A stretch of 64,000 nt of DNA, taken from the NCBI RefSeq assembly GCF_011039205.1, contig NZ_JAAKEL010000001.1, positions 434,001 through 498,000 of the forward strand, in the 5' to 3' direction. This DNA comes from Dysgonomonas sp. ZJ279. GTDB lineage: Bacteria; Bacteroidota; Bacteroidia; Bacteroidales; Dysgonomonadaceae. The translations under genes were made by a program, and so were the position numbers. This document shows, piece by piece, positions 19,493 to 27,515 of this stretch (positions within the stretch are counted from its first letter, which is position 1; each line of letters opens with the position of its first letter). The notes below the pieces were generated by a model. The model was not told the origin of the DNA. It searched no databases and worked only from the letters and a program-made list of their open reading frames with translations.

Positions 19493-20662
19493 ATGAAAAA
19501 AGTAAGTTTACTTTTAGTTTTAGTTTTTGCGGCTATTACTGTTTCTGCTCAAGATAGCGGATTCAGTACTAAAGCTGGACGCAAGGCTACTTTTGCACGC
19601 AATGGTTTCTTTGACAACTGGTTCGTAGGAGCTGGTGCTGGAGCAAACATGTATTTTGCAAAGCCTGATGGTGATGCAAGTTTTTTTGATCGTCCAACTC
19701 TTACAGCTAACCTTCAATTGGGTAAATGGTATAATCCTTATTTAGGAATACGTGCCAAAGGTACTTATGGTAAGATCCATACATTTGCTAATAATGCAAC
19801 TGTAATGAGAACCCAAAAAGCTCTTACTGGAGAAGTTGATGTAATGGTTAATTTGATGAACTATTTTGGTAAATATAACGAAAAACGCCTATATAGCCTT
19901 ATTCCTTATGTGGGTATTGGTGCTGCTTATGGTGGTGGCTATAGTATCAAAAGCCCAGGACGTGCTACTTTTGGTGAGCAAGAGAATCAAAAAAGTTTAA
20001 CTTTCAATGGTGGTTTAATCAATAACTTTAGAATTACAGACAAACTATCTCTTGCTATTGAGCTTTCTGCTGTAATTTTGAAAGATGACTTCGATAGAAG
20101 AATTGGTGGTGATTGGAGTTATGACCTATTAGGTAATGCTTCTGCTAACTTGATTTACAAACTTGGTTCTAAAACTGACTTCTCTGAAGCTCTACTAATG
20201 GATCAAGGTCTTATTGATGACTTAAACAGCCAAATCAACAGACTACGTCAAGAAAATGCTAAACTATCTGTTCCGAAAGAATGTCCTAAATGTCCAGATC
20301 CAGTTACTAAAGTTGTTGAAGTTAACAAGGGTACAGGTGCATTTATTTCTAATGTGGTATTCTTCCGTATCGGTAGCGCAGTTATCGACAGAAACCAAGA
20401 AATCAGTATTTTCAATACAGCTAAATATCTACAAGACAATCCTAGCGCTAAAGTTAAGATTGTAGGTTATGCAGATAAGAAAACTGGTACTCCTTCTATC
20501 AATGAAAAACTTTCTGAAAAACGTGCTAAAAATGTAGCAAATGCGTTGATTAAGAAATATAACATCGATAGCAACCGTGTAACTATTGAGTGGAAAGGTG
20601 ATACAGAGCAACCATATGCTGAAAACGCATGGAACCGTGTTGCAATCTTCTTCGCTGAGTAA
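19493..20662 (+). CDS. OmpA family outer-membrane protein
   Basis: 389 aa with signal peptide ending ITVSAQ (residue 20). An N-terminal beta barrel of about 200 residues begins NWFVGAGAGANMYF. A short coiled coil (LIDDLNSQINRLRQENAKL) and a Cys-Pro linker (ECPKCPDP) follow. The C-terminal OmpA peptidoglycan-binding domain carries FFRIGSAVIDRNQEISI and NEKLSEKRAKNVANALI. It anchors the outer membrane to the cell wall (family knowledge). Codon use is strongly biased to preferred codons, as expected of an abundant protein. Confidence 0.95.
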   Translation: MKKVSLLLVLVFAAITVSAQDSGFSTKAGRKATFARNGFFDNWFVGAGAGANMYFAKPDGDASFFDRPTLTANLQLGKWYNPYLGIRAKGTYGKIHTFANNATVMRTQKALTGEVDVMVNLMNYFGKYNEKRLYSLIPYVGIGAAYGGGYSIKSPGRATFGEQENQKSLTFNGGLINNFRITDKLSLAIELSAVILKDDFDRRIGGDWSYDLLGNASANLIYKLGSKTDFSEALLMDQGLIDDLNSQINRLRQENAKLSVPKECPKCPDPVTKVVEVNKGTGAFISNVVFFRIGSAVIDRNQEISIFNTAKYLQDNPSAKVKIVGYADKKTGTPSINEKLSEKRAKNVANALIKKYNIDSNRVTIEWKGDTEQPYAENAWNRVAIFFAE

Positions 20663-20683
20663 TTTCAATTGCGATATAATTAA

Positions 20684-20715
20684 AAAGAGAGTGGATTATC
20701 CACTCTCTTTTTTTT
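20684..20715 (+). terminator. Rho-independent terminator after the ompA-like gene
   Basis: 12-bp stem AAAGAGAGTGGA / TCCACTCTCTTT with a TTA loop and a T-tract. Confidence 0.88.
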
Positions 20716-20848
20716 GTTTTTAGAGGTCATCTTTAGATTGTGATATATCATAAGGTAAATACTGTATAGGCTTTAGTCGTTTTGCAATGCATCTGAGCGT
20801 GGAATTACAGGGTAAAGGTATTGCTGTACAAAGTATTTATGAACCTCG

Positions 20849-20898
20849 CACACATAAGAAAAGCCCATAGTTATAACTATGGGCTTTTCTTATGTGTG
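20849..20898. repeat. Perfect 50-bp palindrome, probable bidirectional terminator
   Basis: All 25 base pairs on each side of the centre (between 20873 and 20874) match exactly. The outer CACACATAAG and core AAAAGCCCATAG mirror without a mismatch and there is no loop. It sits 16 bp past the stop of the minus-strand DUF5606 gene. The only T-runs are the TTTT within each arm, so it is not a classic terminator. Confidence 0.85.
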
Positions 20899-20914
20899 TA
20901 TAAGGATTCCTTAT

Positions 20915-21346
20915 TTATTCAGCGCTTATTACTTCTTCTTCTTCTTCTGAAACTTCATCTTCCTTTTCAAAATCTATACTGGCATTAGTTAGGATATTGT
21001 ACCAGCCAATTATTTTCTTAATATCCGTTGGATATACACGGTCTCTGTCAAAATTAGGAAGTACTTCTTCAAAATATTTTTTCAATTCTTCAGGCTTAGC
21101 ACTTGTATTGATAGATGCCTTAGCATTGTTTTCTTTTTGTTTGATAGTAACCAATATATCTTTTAGTGGGGCTTCAGCTTCGTTTGTATAAATAGAGATG
21201 TCTCCTAATGAAACAACTTTGTCGCGAGCATGAATCGGTATCTTCTTGCTGTCAACCAAAGATTCTACTATAACCATATTCTTTCCACTCGAAATTAGTT
21301 TGTATAAGCCTGGTTTGCCCGATACGGATAAGATTGTCTTTAGCAT
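20915..21346 (-). CDS. DUF5606 family protein
   Basis: 143 aa from the ATG at 21346; an upstream start at 21358 adds only MIII. The sequence MLKTILSVSGKPGLYKLIS and the conserved segments SLGDISIYTN and DRVYPTDIKKIIGWYNIL identify DUF5606, a small cytosolic family in Bacteroidota. The C terminus is a run of acidic residues (EVSEEEEEVISAE). A reverse -7-like element (TATTTTTG) lies at 21401-21408. The function is unknown; a regulatory or nucleic-acid role has been neither shown nor excluded. Confidence 0.85.
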   Translation of the reverse strand: MLKTILSVSGKPGLYKLISSGKNMVIVESLVDSKKIPIHARDKVVSLGDISIYTNEAEAPLKDILVTIKQKENNAKASINTSAKPEELKKYFEEVLPNFDRDRVYPTDIKKIIGWYNILTNASIDFEKEDEVSEEEEEVISAE

Positions 21347-21504
21347 GATAATAATCAAATTTTGTTTAAATTCTATTTAAGTCTTATTTCAGTTAAACGA
21401 CAAAAATAACATGATTGACCTAAATAATGCTATTTTACCTTAGATAAATTGAATTTAATTCCTTAAAAGATTTAAATTGTCGCCTAATGAGCTGATAATC
21501 TGAA

Positions 21505-22431
21505 TTAAAATATTTTCTTATATATGTGGCAATAAGGAGTACTTCCTTTATGTTCATAATATTGCTGATGATAGTCCTCGGCTTTCCAGAAAGCAGAAGC
21601 CGGTTTTAGCTTCGTAGCTACTTTATAATCTTTATTCTCTAATATTTTGATGTACTTCTCAGCTATTGCTTTCTGCTCTGCGTCCGAATAGAAAATACAA
21701 GATAGGTACTGTGGACCAATATCGGGACCTTGCCCATTTGTTTGAGTAAAGTCGTGTGTCTCGAAGAACAATTTAACTAAATCCTCATAAGAAGTCTGAG
21801 TCGAATTATATTCTACCTGTGTCGTTTCCAAATGCCCGGTATTCTTTTGGCATACTTGTTCGTAAGTCGGATGATCGACATGTCCACCCATAAAGCCAAC
21901 AGCAGTATGTGTTACCCCTTTGGCTTTCATGAAATAGTATTCGGTACCCCAGAAGCATCCTGATGCAAAATACGCTACATCCAGATCTGGTATGAATTTC
22001 AACGATATAGAGTTTACACAATGGCGGGTATCTTTAGGAGTGAATCTTTCGTGTAAGAATACATGACCTAGATGAGCGCCACAATTGGCACATACAATTT
22101 CGGTACGCATGCCATCTGGATCGGGTATACGTTTTACAGCTCCTGTAATCTCGTCGTCGAAAGAAGGCCATCCGCAATCTGAATCGAACTTATCTGTCGA
22201 GCGATAGAGCGGAGCATCGCATCTTTTGCAAACATAGATTCCACTGCGTTTGTTGTTTACATACTCTCCCGTGAAAGGTCGTTCCGTTCCTTTGTGAAGA
22301 ATTACGCGTTCTTCTTCTGCTGTTAATTTATTGTATTTCATATTGTCTAAGTTAGTATTATTTTTATTTTGAGCGCATGATATACTTATCATGAACATAT
22401 ATATATAAAATAGAACATGTATCCTTTTCAT
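21505..22431 (-). CDS. msrAB: Bifunctional peptide-methionine sulfoxide reductase, MsrB-MsrA, lipoprotein
   Basis: 308 aa. A hydrophobic N terminus ends ISISC (Cys 19), a plausible lipobox, so the enzyme is probably tethered outside the inner membrane. The MsrB domain comes first (about 33-150): zinc pairs CKRC and CANC, CGWPSF, and catalytic Cys in RHCVNS near 137. MsrA follows (about 153-308) with GCFWG near 157. Together they reduce both R and S methionine sulfoxide in exported proteins. The B-A order is the reverse of the Neisseria fusion. It is monocistronic. Confidence 0.95.
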   Translation of the reverse strand: MKRIHVLFYIYMFMISISCAQNKNNTNLDNMKYNKLTAEEERVILHKGTERPFTGEYVNNKRSGIYVCKRCDAPLYRSTDKFDSDCGWPSFDDEITGAVKRIPDPDGMRTEIVCANCGAHLGHVFLHERFTPKDTRHCVNSISLKFIPDLDVAYFASGCFWGTEYYFMKAKGVTHTAVGFMGGHVDHPTYEQVCQKNTGHLETTQVEYNSTQTSYEDLVKLFFETHDFTQTNGQGPDIGPQYLSCIFYSDAEQKAIAEKYIKILENKDYKVATKLKPASAFWKAEDYHQQYYEHKGSTPYCHIYKKIF

Positions 22432-22454
22432 GATGCGACTGTTATAATGTTAAG

Positions 22455-22487
22455 CAAATGTATTCCTTATGAACAGATGTTAGCAAC
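22455..22487 (-). promoter_or_regulatory. Candidate promoter for msrAB
   Basis: On the minus strand, GTTG at 22487-22484, a 21-nt spacer, and TACATTTG at 22462-22455. The predicted start is about 16 nt before the ATG. Confidence 0.45.
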
Positions 22488-22579
22488 TTTTGTTTCGCAA
22501 ATTTTGTTAAGGATTATATTTTGAATAACTTTCCATTAGATTTATAAAGTAGGTCGTAGGTCTTAATCAAATTAATTAT

Positions 22580-23839
22580 ATGGAATATATCTTCGCCGCA
22601 ATAATATTAATACTGAGTATTGCTGCCATTATTGTGTTACAAAAGAATAGCAAACAAAGGGAACTGGATTTAAAGAATGAAATGGCTAAGCATATTTCTG
22701 AGAAAGAAGCTTTGCTACAAAGCCAGTTAGATTATATCCGGGAGATTGCTCAACTTAAAGCAAACCTGCAATCGAAAGAGGAACTGTTACAAACCCAACA
22801 GGAAGAGCTTCTCAATACCCGTAATCAACTCAATAAGGATTTCCAAGTGTTGGCCAATCAGATATTGGAGGAGAAGACACAGCGCTTTACAATAGCCAAT
22901 AGGGATAATATGGAGGCGATATTAAAACCTCTGAACGAGAAACTGATCGAGTTCAAAACAAAAGTAGAAGAAACTTACGATAAAGAGTCAAAGCAGCGAT
23001 TCTCGTTAGAAGAGCGTATAAGGGAGCTTGTAGTTCTTAATAACCAGATCAGTGAAGATGCAAATAACCTGACCAAAGCTCTTAAAGGAAATAATAAGGT
23101 ACAGGGCAACTGGGGCGAAATGATTCTGGAATCAATCCTCGAAAAGTCGGGATTGAAGAAAGGAGAAGAATACTTCGCCCAGGAATTCCTTACTGATGAC
23201 AATGGGCTTCGTGTTCAAAATGATCAACATAAATATATGCAGCCCGATATAGTTGTAGTCTACCCGGGAGGACGCAAAATAATTATAGACTCCAAGGTTT
23301 CGTTAAATGCTTATGTTAAATATGTAGAGTCGGAAACTGATCATGAAAAGCTTGTTGCCGAAAAGGAGCATATTCTATCTATCAAACAACATATAGATGA
23401 ATTAAGCCAAAAGTCTTACCAGGATTATGCAGAGTCTTTAGACTTTGTTATGATGTTCGTACCTACCGAACCTGCATATATACTAGCTATGCAGCTTGAT
23501 TCCAATCTATGGGATTATGCCTATCGTAAACGTATTCTGTTGATTAGCCCGACTAACTTAATAGCATCCCTCAAAGTTGTCTCCGATCTGTGGAAACGAG
23601 AGTATCAAAGTCGGAATGCTCAGGAGATAGCTAAAAGGGGGGCGGTACTATACGACAAATTTGCTGGCTTTGTAGACACGCTTCAAGATGTCGGTAAAAA
23701 TATAGAACGCTCTCAAAAGGCTTATGATAAGGCTTTTGGGCAGCTAAAGGATGGGAATGGAAACCTTATTCGTCAAGCGGAAATGCTCAAAGAATTAGGT
23801 GTAAAAGCTCAAAAAGAGTTACCAAATAGTGATACATAA
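22580..23839 (+). CDS. rmuC: DNA recombination protein RmuC
   Basis: 419 aa. One N-terminal membrane helix (about 2-20) is followed by a coiled coil (about 25-150) and the RmuC nuclease-like domain (about 150-390). Marks of the family are GNNKVQGNWGEMILESILE, PDIVVVYPGGRKIIIDSKVSLNAY and MMFVPTEPAYILA. RmuC limits inversions at short inverted repeats in E. coli; the mechanism is not settled. It stands alone between divergent neighbours. Confidence 0.95.
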   Translation: MEYIFAAIILILSIAAIIVLQKNSKQRELDLKNEMAKHISEKEALLQSQLDYIREIAQLKANLQSKEELLQTQQEELLNTRNQLNKDFQVLANQILEEKTQRFTIANRDNMEAILKPLNEKLIEFKTKVEETYDKESKQRFSLEERIRELVVLNNQISEDANNLTKALKGNNKVQGNWGEMILESILEKSGLKKGEEYFAQEFLTDDNGLRVQNDQHKYMQPDIVVVYPGGRKIIIDSKVSLNAYVKYVESETDHEKLVAEKEHILSIKQHIDELSQKSYQDYAESLDFVMMFVPTEPAYILAMQLDSNLWDYAYRKRILLISPTNLIASLKVVSDLWKREYQSRNAQEIAKRGAVLYDKFAGFVDTLQDVGKNIERSQKAYDKAFGQLKDGNGNLIRQAEMLKELGVKAQKELPNSDT

Positions 23840-23878
23840 TTAAATTATGTTAATAATGCATGAAAAAAGTAGAAACAT

Positions 23879-23909
23879 GTTGTATAACATAAAAATTAGC
23901 TTATCTTTG
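23879..23909 (+). promoter_or_regulatory. Candidate promoter of a non-coding transcript
   Basis: GTTG at 23879-23882, a 19-nt spacer, TATCTTTG at 23902-23909. No substantial plus-strand reading frame follows. Confidence 0.5.
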
Positions 23910-23915
23910 TACTGT

Positions 23916-23985
23916 GTTTTTCATGGTATTAGATTTAAGGTTAACAATGAAGATTGGTTGTCGGGATGACAACCTTTTCTTTTTT
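23916..23985 (+). ncRNA. Candidate small RNA of about 70 nt
   Basis: The unit runs from the predicted start 7 nt after the -7 box to a terminator (stem GGTTGTC 23956-23962 with GACAACC 23968-23974, loop GGGAT, T-rich tail). The only plus-strand frame inside it is a 17-codon stretch starting at 23947 that reads through the hairpin and its tail. I recall similar short leader-like sequences in other Bacteroidales genomes but cannot name a family. The alternative is a distant terminator for rmuC. Confidence 0.45.
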
Positions 23986-24144
23986 ATATATGTTCCCATA
24001 TAATCTCGGTCTTAGATAATTTCTTTGTTCTTCCCTTATGATTCTTAGAATAAGCTCTATCAATGCATTTTTCAATTCAAAAAGTAACAAAAGTAACACT
24101 TTTACACAGTTTCTATATGTTACTTTAGGTTCATCAAGTTCCAT
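23941..24144 (-). CDS. Possible small overlapping gene, unknown
   Basis: 67 aa from the ATG at 24144, which overlaps the last 11 bp of the preceding minus-strand gene in another frame. The sequence has a Leu-rich helix (VKVLLLLLFELKNALIELIL) then a basic tail. It is not recognised. The overlap would allow translational coupling, which supports it. Its short length, and the fact that its 3' end is antisense to the candidate small RNA, count against it. Confidence 0.35.
   Translation of the reverse strand: MELDEPKVTYRNCVKVLLLLLFELKNALIELILRIIREEQRNYLRPRLYGNIYKKEKVVIPTTNLHC
23956..23985 (+). terminator. Rho-independent terminator of the candidate small RNA
   Basis: 7-bp GC-containing stem and a tail of TTTTCTTTTTT. 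The reverse side lacks a T-tract, so it acts on the plus strand only. Confidence 0.75.
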
Positions 24145-24625
24145 TTTGTAACCGATCACGAAGAATTCTCAAACTCTCAGCCGTCTTTTCATTATTTGCA
24201 ACAAAAGTTAATTGCTTAGGCTGTACATTAGTCTCCTCTTTTTTATCCATCTTCTCATCATATCGTTTCAGAATAAGCTTGATAGATCGGGTATCAGGCG
24301 CATATTCCTTTTCTTTGACAACTACATTTTTTACTATTAGCTGAGACGGGTCATCTTTATCAGGGATGTAAGTCGTCTTTTTCTCGGTCAGCGTATAGCC
24401 TTCTATTTTTCGCTGCAATGCCTTTCGTGCACCCATCATCAGCTTCTCATCCCGACGATCCATAGCCTCATCGAGTTGACGAGCGAACTCAGGCTTGAAG
24501 TTTTTCCATTCGTAAAACGATTTTCTGCTGATTGATAATATTTTGCAGACTTCAGATATGGTATAGTTGTTATCTTCGATAAGGGTTATAATCTTTCCTG
24601 CAAGTTTCTCGCTGTATTTTGCCAT
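24134..24625 (-). CDS. Phage terminase small-subunit-like / phBC6A51-type HTH protein (orphan)
   Basis: 163 aa from the ATG at 24625; earlier starts up to 24715 are open, but MAKYSEKLAGKIITLI is the usual beginning. The helix-turn-helix YTISEVCKILSISRKSFYEW (about 17-36) is followed by a basic helix (DRRDEKLMMGARKALQRKIEGY) and a C-terminal region seen in phage small-terminase and phBC6A51 DNA-binding families. No large terminase, portal, capsid or integrase lies nearby. It may be a phage remnant or a domesticated DNA-binding protein. It runs opposite to rmuC. Confidence 0.72.
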   Translation of the reverse strand: MAKYSEKLAGKIITLIEDNNYTISEVCKILSISRKSFYEWKNFKPEFARQLDEAMDRRDEKLMMGARKALQRKIEGYTLTEKKTTYIPDKDDPSQLIVKNVVVKEKEYAPDTRSIKLILKRYDEKMDKKEETNVQPKQLTFVANNEKTAESLRILRDRLQNGT

Positions 24626-24771
24626 AATTAATCGGTTTTCTTTTTTGATTATAGATAAATATGTTTCAAGTCTGTTCATAAGAGAAAAATAGTTATTTCG
24701 GGTTCTGTTATACAAAACAAACCCATCTTGTATTATGTTATATATATTTATGCATCTAAAATATAAGCAAG

Positions 24772-25500
24772 TTGGCTAAGCACTGTTTGAATTGTAATAA
24801 TATAGTAAAAGGAAATTTTTGTGCTAATTGTGGACAATCACTAAAGGAGACAAAAATAGGCTGGAAAAGCCTTTTCGATGAACTACAGTTTAGCATTCTA
24901 CATATAAATAAGGGAATTATTTTTACAATAAAAGAATTACTCTTAAGACCGGGAAGTACTATAAACGGATATTTGGGAGGAAAAAGGGTCGACTATTCTA
25001 AACCATTCGCTTATCTGTTTATTTTAGCAACGATTTATAGTCTTGTTATACATTTTTTTAATGTATATCCTGAGTCAGAAATGCATCCGAATAATAATTC
25101 GTTGTTCGATAGTAATGCTTTATATAGTTGGTATTACGGTCATTATGCCATAAGCCTATTGCTGATAATTCCCTTCTATGCGGTATCATCCTATCTTATA
25201 TATAGAAAAAGAGGTTATGATTATATTGAGCATCTAGTGATTCATTCTTACATTAGTGGTACTAAGGTTTTTATCCTGCTGCTTTTGTATCCTTTGTTCT
25301 ATTATTCTCATTCAGTATACGTTTATCATATGATGAATGTTTTCACATTCATCTATATTCTATGGGCCTTGATTCGGGTATTCAGATATCCATCCTTTTT
25401 CAAAACTCTGTTTAAGGCTATTTGGTGTATTGCTCTTACATTAATATTTGCCACATTTGTAGCGGTTGTTGTTGTGGAAATATTGAAATCTGCCCATTAA
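24772..25500 (+). CDS. DUF3667 family membrane protein with zinc ribbon
   Basis: 242 aa starting at TTG 24772. No in-frame ATG exists before the upstream stop at 24757, and the family starts right at its zinc ribbon, so TTG is favoured. The ribbon is CLNCNN with FCANCG (about 5-22). Then comes WKSLFDELQFSILHINKG and the DUF3667 hallmark RPGSTINGYLGGKRVDYSKPF. About five membrane helices follow. The function is unknown. The gene is followed at 14 bp by a convergent YjbR gene. Confidence 0.85.
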   Translation: MAKHCLNCNNIVKGNFCANCGQSLKETKIGWKSLFDELQFSILHINKGIIFTIKELLLRPGSTINGYLGGKRVDYSKPFAYLFILATIYSLVIHFFNVYPESEMHPNNNSLFDSNALYSWYYGHYAISLLLIIPFYAVSSYLIYRKRGYDYIEHLVIHSYISGTKVFILLLLYPLFYYSHSVYVYHMMNVFTFIYILWALIRVFRYPSFFKTLFKAIWCIALTLIFATFVAVVVVEILKSAH

Positions 25501-25514
25501 ATATATCGGTGTCC

Positions 25515-25886
25515 TTATTGCAAACTATTATATTCTGCCTGTTTCATTTTAGGTAATTTCTTTATTACCTCACTTACCGAAATATCTACCAGTTCTTTAA
25601 TCACTGAATCGGGTACGTCGCTTTGGAGGTTGACCGCATTCCAAGTAAAACTGTTTCCTGCATGCTGACCGTGTGTAATACCTTCGTAGCTATCCCGTAA
25701 TTCCATCGATCTGCTTGGTTCGCACTTTATGCTGACACGAAACTCACCGTCTTTGGGTTCTATATTCAGGTAAGCAAACATTTTCTCCATCACCTTGAAA
25801 ACAAGAATCCGTTTATCGAAAAAAGGAAAACTGCCGGATGCTCCTTTTATCGACAAACAATAATCGCTGAATTCTTCGATATTCAT
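25515..25886 (-). CDS. MmcQ/YjbR family protein
   Basis: 123 aa, close to the family length. The YjbR fold is indicated by EFSDYCLSIKGASGSFPFF at the N terminus, then VFKVMEKMFAYL, and the C-terminal TWNAVNLQSDVPDSVIKELVDISVSEVI. Members bind DNA weakly in structural work and have no firm role. It is cytosolic and lies 40 bp downstream of a TlpA-like gene on the same strand. Confidence 0.88.
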   Translation of the reverse strand: MNIEEFSDYCLSIKGASGSFPFFDKRILVFKVMEKMFAYLNIEPKDGEFRVSIKCEPSRSMELRDSYEGITHGQHAGNSFTWNAVNLQSDVPDSVIKELVDISVSEVIKKLPKMKQAEYNSLQ

Positions 25887-25926
25887 AATCTGAAAAATTA
25901 GATTAAATCGTTGTAAGTGTATGTTT

Positions 25927-26928
25927 TCAAATGTTTTCCATAAATTTGTCCAATGCCCCAGCGTCCATTTTTACGTTGAGTATTGTTCCATCTTCATCCA
26001 ACAATAATCCATCTGGTATCGTAGAAACATGATATGTATTCATGACCTCTCTAATCTTATTTTCCGGAATTAGAAGGTGTATCCACGGCATGTTGTACTT
26101 TTTCATAGCTGCTATCCAATTCGGTCTTTTTTCATCAATACTGATTCCGATCACGAGCAGTCCTTTGTCCTTATATTTTTCATATACTTCTTTCAGATGA
26201 GGCATTTCAGCTATACAAGGGCTACACCATGACGACCAAAAGTCAAGATAAATGTATTCATACTTACCTACATAATCTGATAATTGTACCAACTTGTTAT
26301 CGGAAGTCAGTAGTTTTACGTCTTGATATTTAGTACCTATAGATTCTCTTTTTTTCTTTCTTTGATTATCGTATTCAATCTTTTCTTTAATTACAGGCGC
26401 AATCATTGGGCTATTCTTAAAATCTTCACTAACTTTTGAACATACATCTTCAAAATCACTAGTGGGGAAAGTTGAGGTAGCCCTTGCGAAGATCAATTTG
26501 CCTGCTATATTATCTTTATTTTCTATAATCAAATTCTTTACAGCTTGAAGGCTAAATATTGAATCTGTGAAATTTTGATATACATTATTCAGTGGCGTGC
26601 CGCTCACTTTAATTCTGGAGCTAATATCTGAACGTATATTGCCACGTTCTAATATTATATCTGTCCATCCCCAATCCTGATCACTCACACTAAGTTGTGT
26701 GGCCCCATTCAGATATTCTTCACCTTCGAAATGAAACTTACCATCTTTTATGATTGTAGAATCAATGTTGAAGATGTCTTTCATGTTTTCTTTGTAGCTG
26801 GTGATTGTGACCGTTTTTCCATTCATTTCATCACTGGCGGTTCCATTTAGATAAAACATATTGTTCTGTCCAAATAGGCCGAAAGAGGAGAGAAGTGTGA
26901 GATAAAATATAGATATAAGTTTTTTCAT
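25927..26928 (-). CDS. TlpA-like periplasmic thioredoxin with DUF4369 N-domain
   Basis: 333 aa from the ATG at 26928, where the signal peptide MKKLISIFYLTLLSSFG begins. The N-terminal DUF4369-type beta domain covers about 22-120. The C-terminal thioredoxin/AhpC-TSA domain has DFWSSWCSPCIAEMPHL (CxxC near 235) and a cis-Pro segment STIPDGLLLDE. It probably reduces disulfides in the periplasm. The partner is unknown; such proteins are abundant and paralogous in Bacteroidota. It lies 47 bp after rsmD. Confidence 0.9.
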   Translation of the reverse strand: MKKLISIFYLTLLSSFGLFGQNNMFYLNGTASDEMNGKTVTITSYKENMKDIFNIDSTIIKDGKFHFEGEEYLNGATQLSVSDQDWGWTDIILERGNIRSDISSRIKVSGTPLNNVYQNFTDSIFSLQAVKNLIIENKDNIAGKLIFARATSTFPTSDFEDVCSKVSEDFKNSPMIAPVIKEKIEYDNQRKKKRESIGTKYQDVKLLTSDNKLVQLSDYVGKYEYIYLDFWSSWCSPCIAEMPHLKEVYEKYKDKGLLVIGISIDEKRPNWIAAMKKYNMPWIHLLIPENKIREVMNTYHVSTIPDGLLLDEDGTILNVKMDAGALDKFMENI

Positions 26929-26975
26929 GATCGTATTTTGTTGCAACCGTCACGTTATAGGCACTGCGTTCAACC

Positions 26976-27515
26976 TTATTCTTCTTTTCTGAAAATACTG
27001 AAATTCACACTGCCGTATACTCGCTGATCATCGAATAAAGGCAATTCAGAGAAATTATAATCTTTCGAATGTTCCAGTATAAATATTCCTCCGGCTTTGA
27101 TTAGGTCTTTTTCGAAAATAAGTTTAGGAACATCTGCGAAGTTTTTCAGATCGTAGGGAGGATCAGCAAAAATAAGATCAAACTGTTGAGTGGCGTGTTG
27201 TAGATATTTGAATACATCCATCTTAAACAGGGTGAGTTCCGTAGCTTTCAATTCAGCCTTTGTCTTTTCGATAAAACTGCCATGAACAGGTAGTTTTTCT
27301 ACACATATCACCTTAGGGCATCCCCTCGAAACCAGTTCGAAGCTGATACCACCCGTACCCCCGAAAAGGTCTAAGGCTGTGGTTTCTTCCCAATCAATCT
27401 CGTTATTGAGTACATTGAACAGGTTTTCTTTTGCAAAATCGGTTGTAGGACGAGCCTTGAAGCTTTTAGGAGGACTGAATCTCCGCCCTTTATACTTTCC
27501 GCTGATTATTCTCAT
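26976..27515 (-). CDS. rsmD: 16S rRNA (guanine-966-N2)-methyltransferase
   Basis: 179 aa, typical RsmD. It methylates G966 of 16S rRNA with SAM. Motifs are MRIISGKYKGRRF at the start, RPTTDFAKENLFNVL, the SAM-binding DLFGGTGGISFELVSRG near 48 and the catalytic FADPPYDL near 115. The start codon overlaps the stop of the DUF3822 gene by 4 bp, so the pair is translationally coupled. Confidence 0.96.
   Translation of the reverse strand: MRIISGKYKGRRFSPPKSFKARPTTDFAKENLFNVLNNEIDWEETTALDLFGGTGGISFELVSRGCPKVICVEKLPVHGSFIEKTKAELKATELTLFKMDVFKYLQHATQQFDLIFADPPYDLKNFADVPKLIFEKDLIKAGGIFILEHSKDYNFSELPLFDDQRVYGSVNFSIFRKEE

Noticed and set aside
24134-24625. Prophage
   Set aside because: One phage-type protein without terminase large subunit, structural genes or integrase is not enough.
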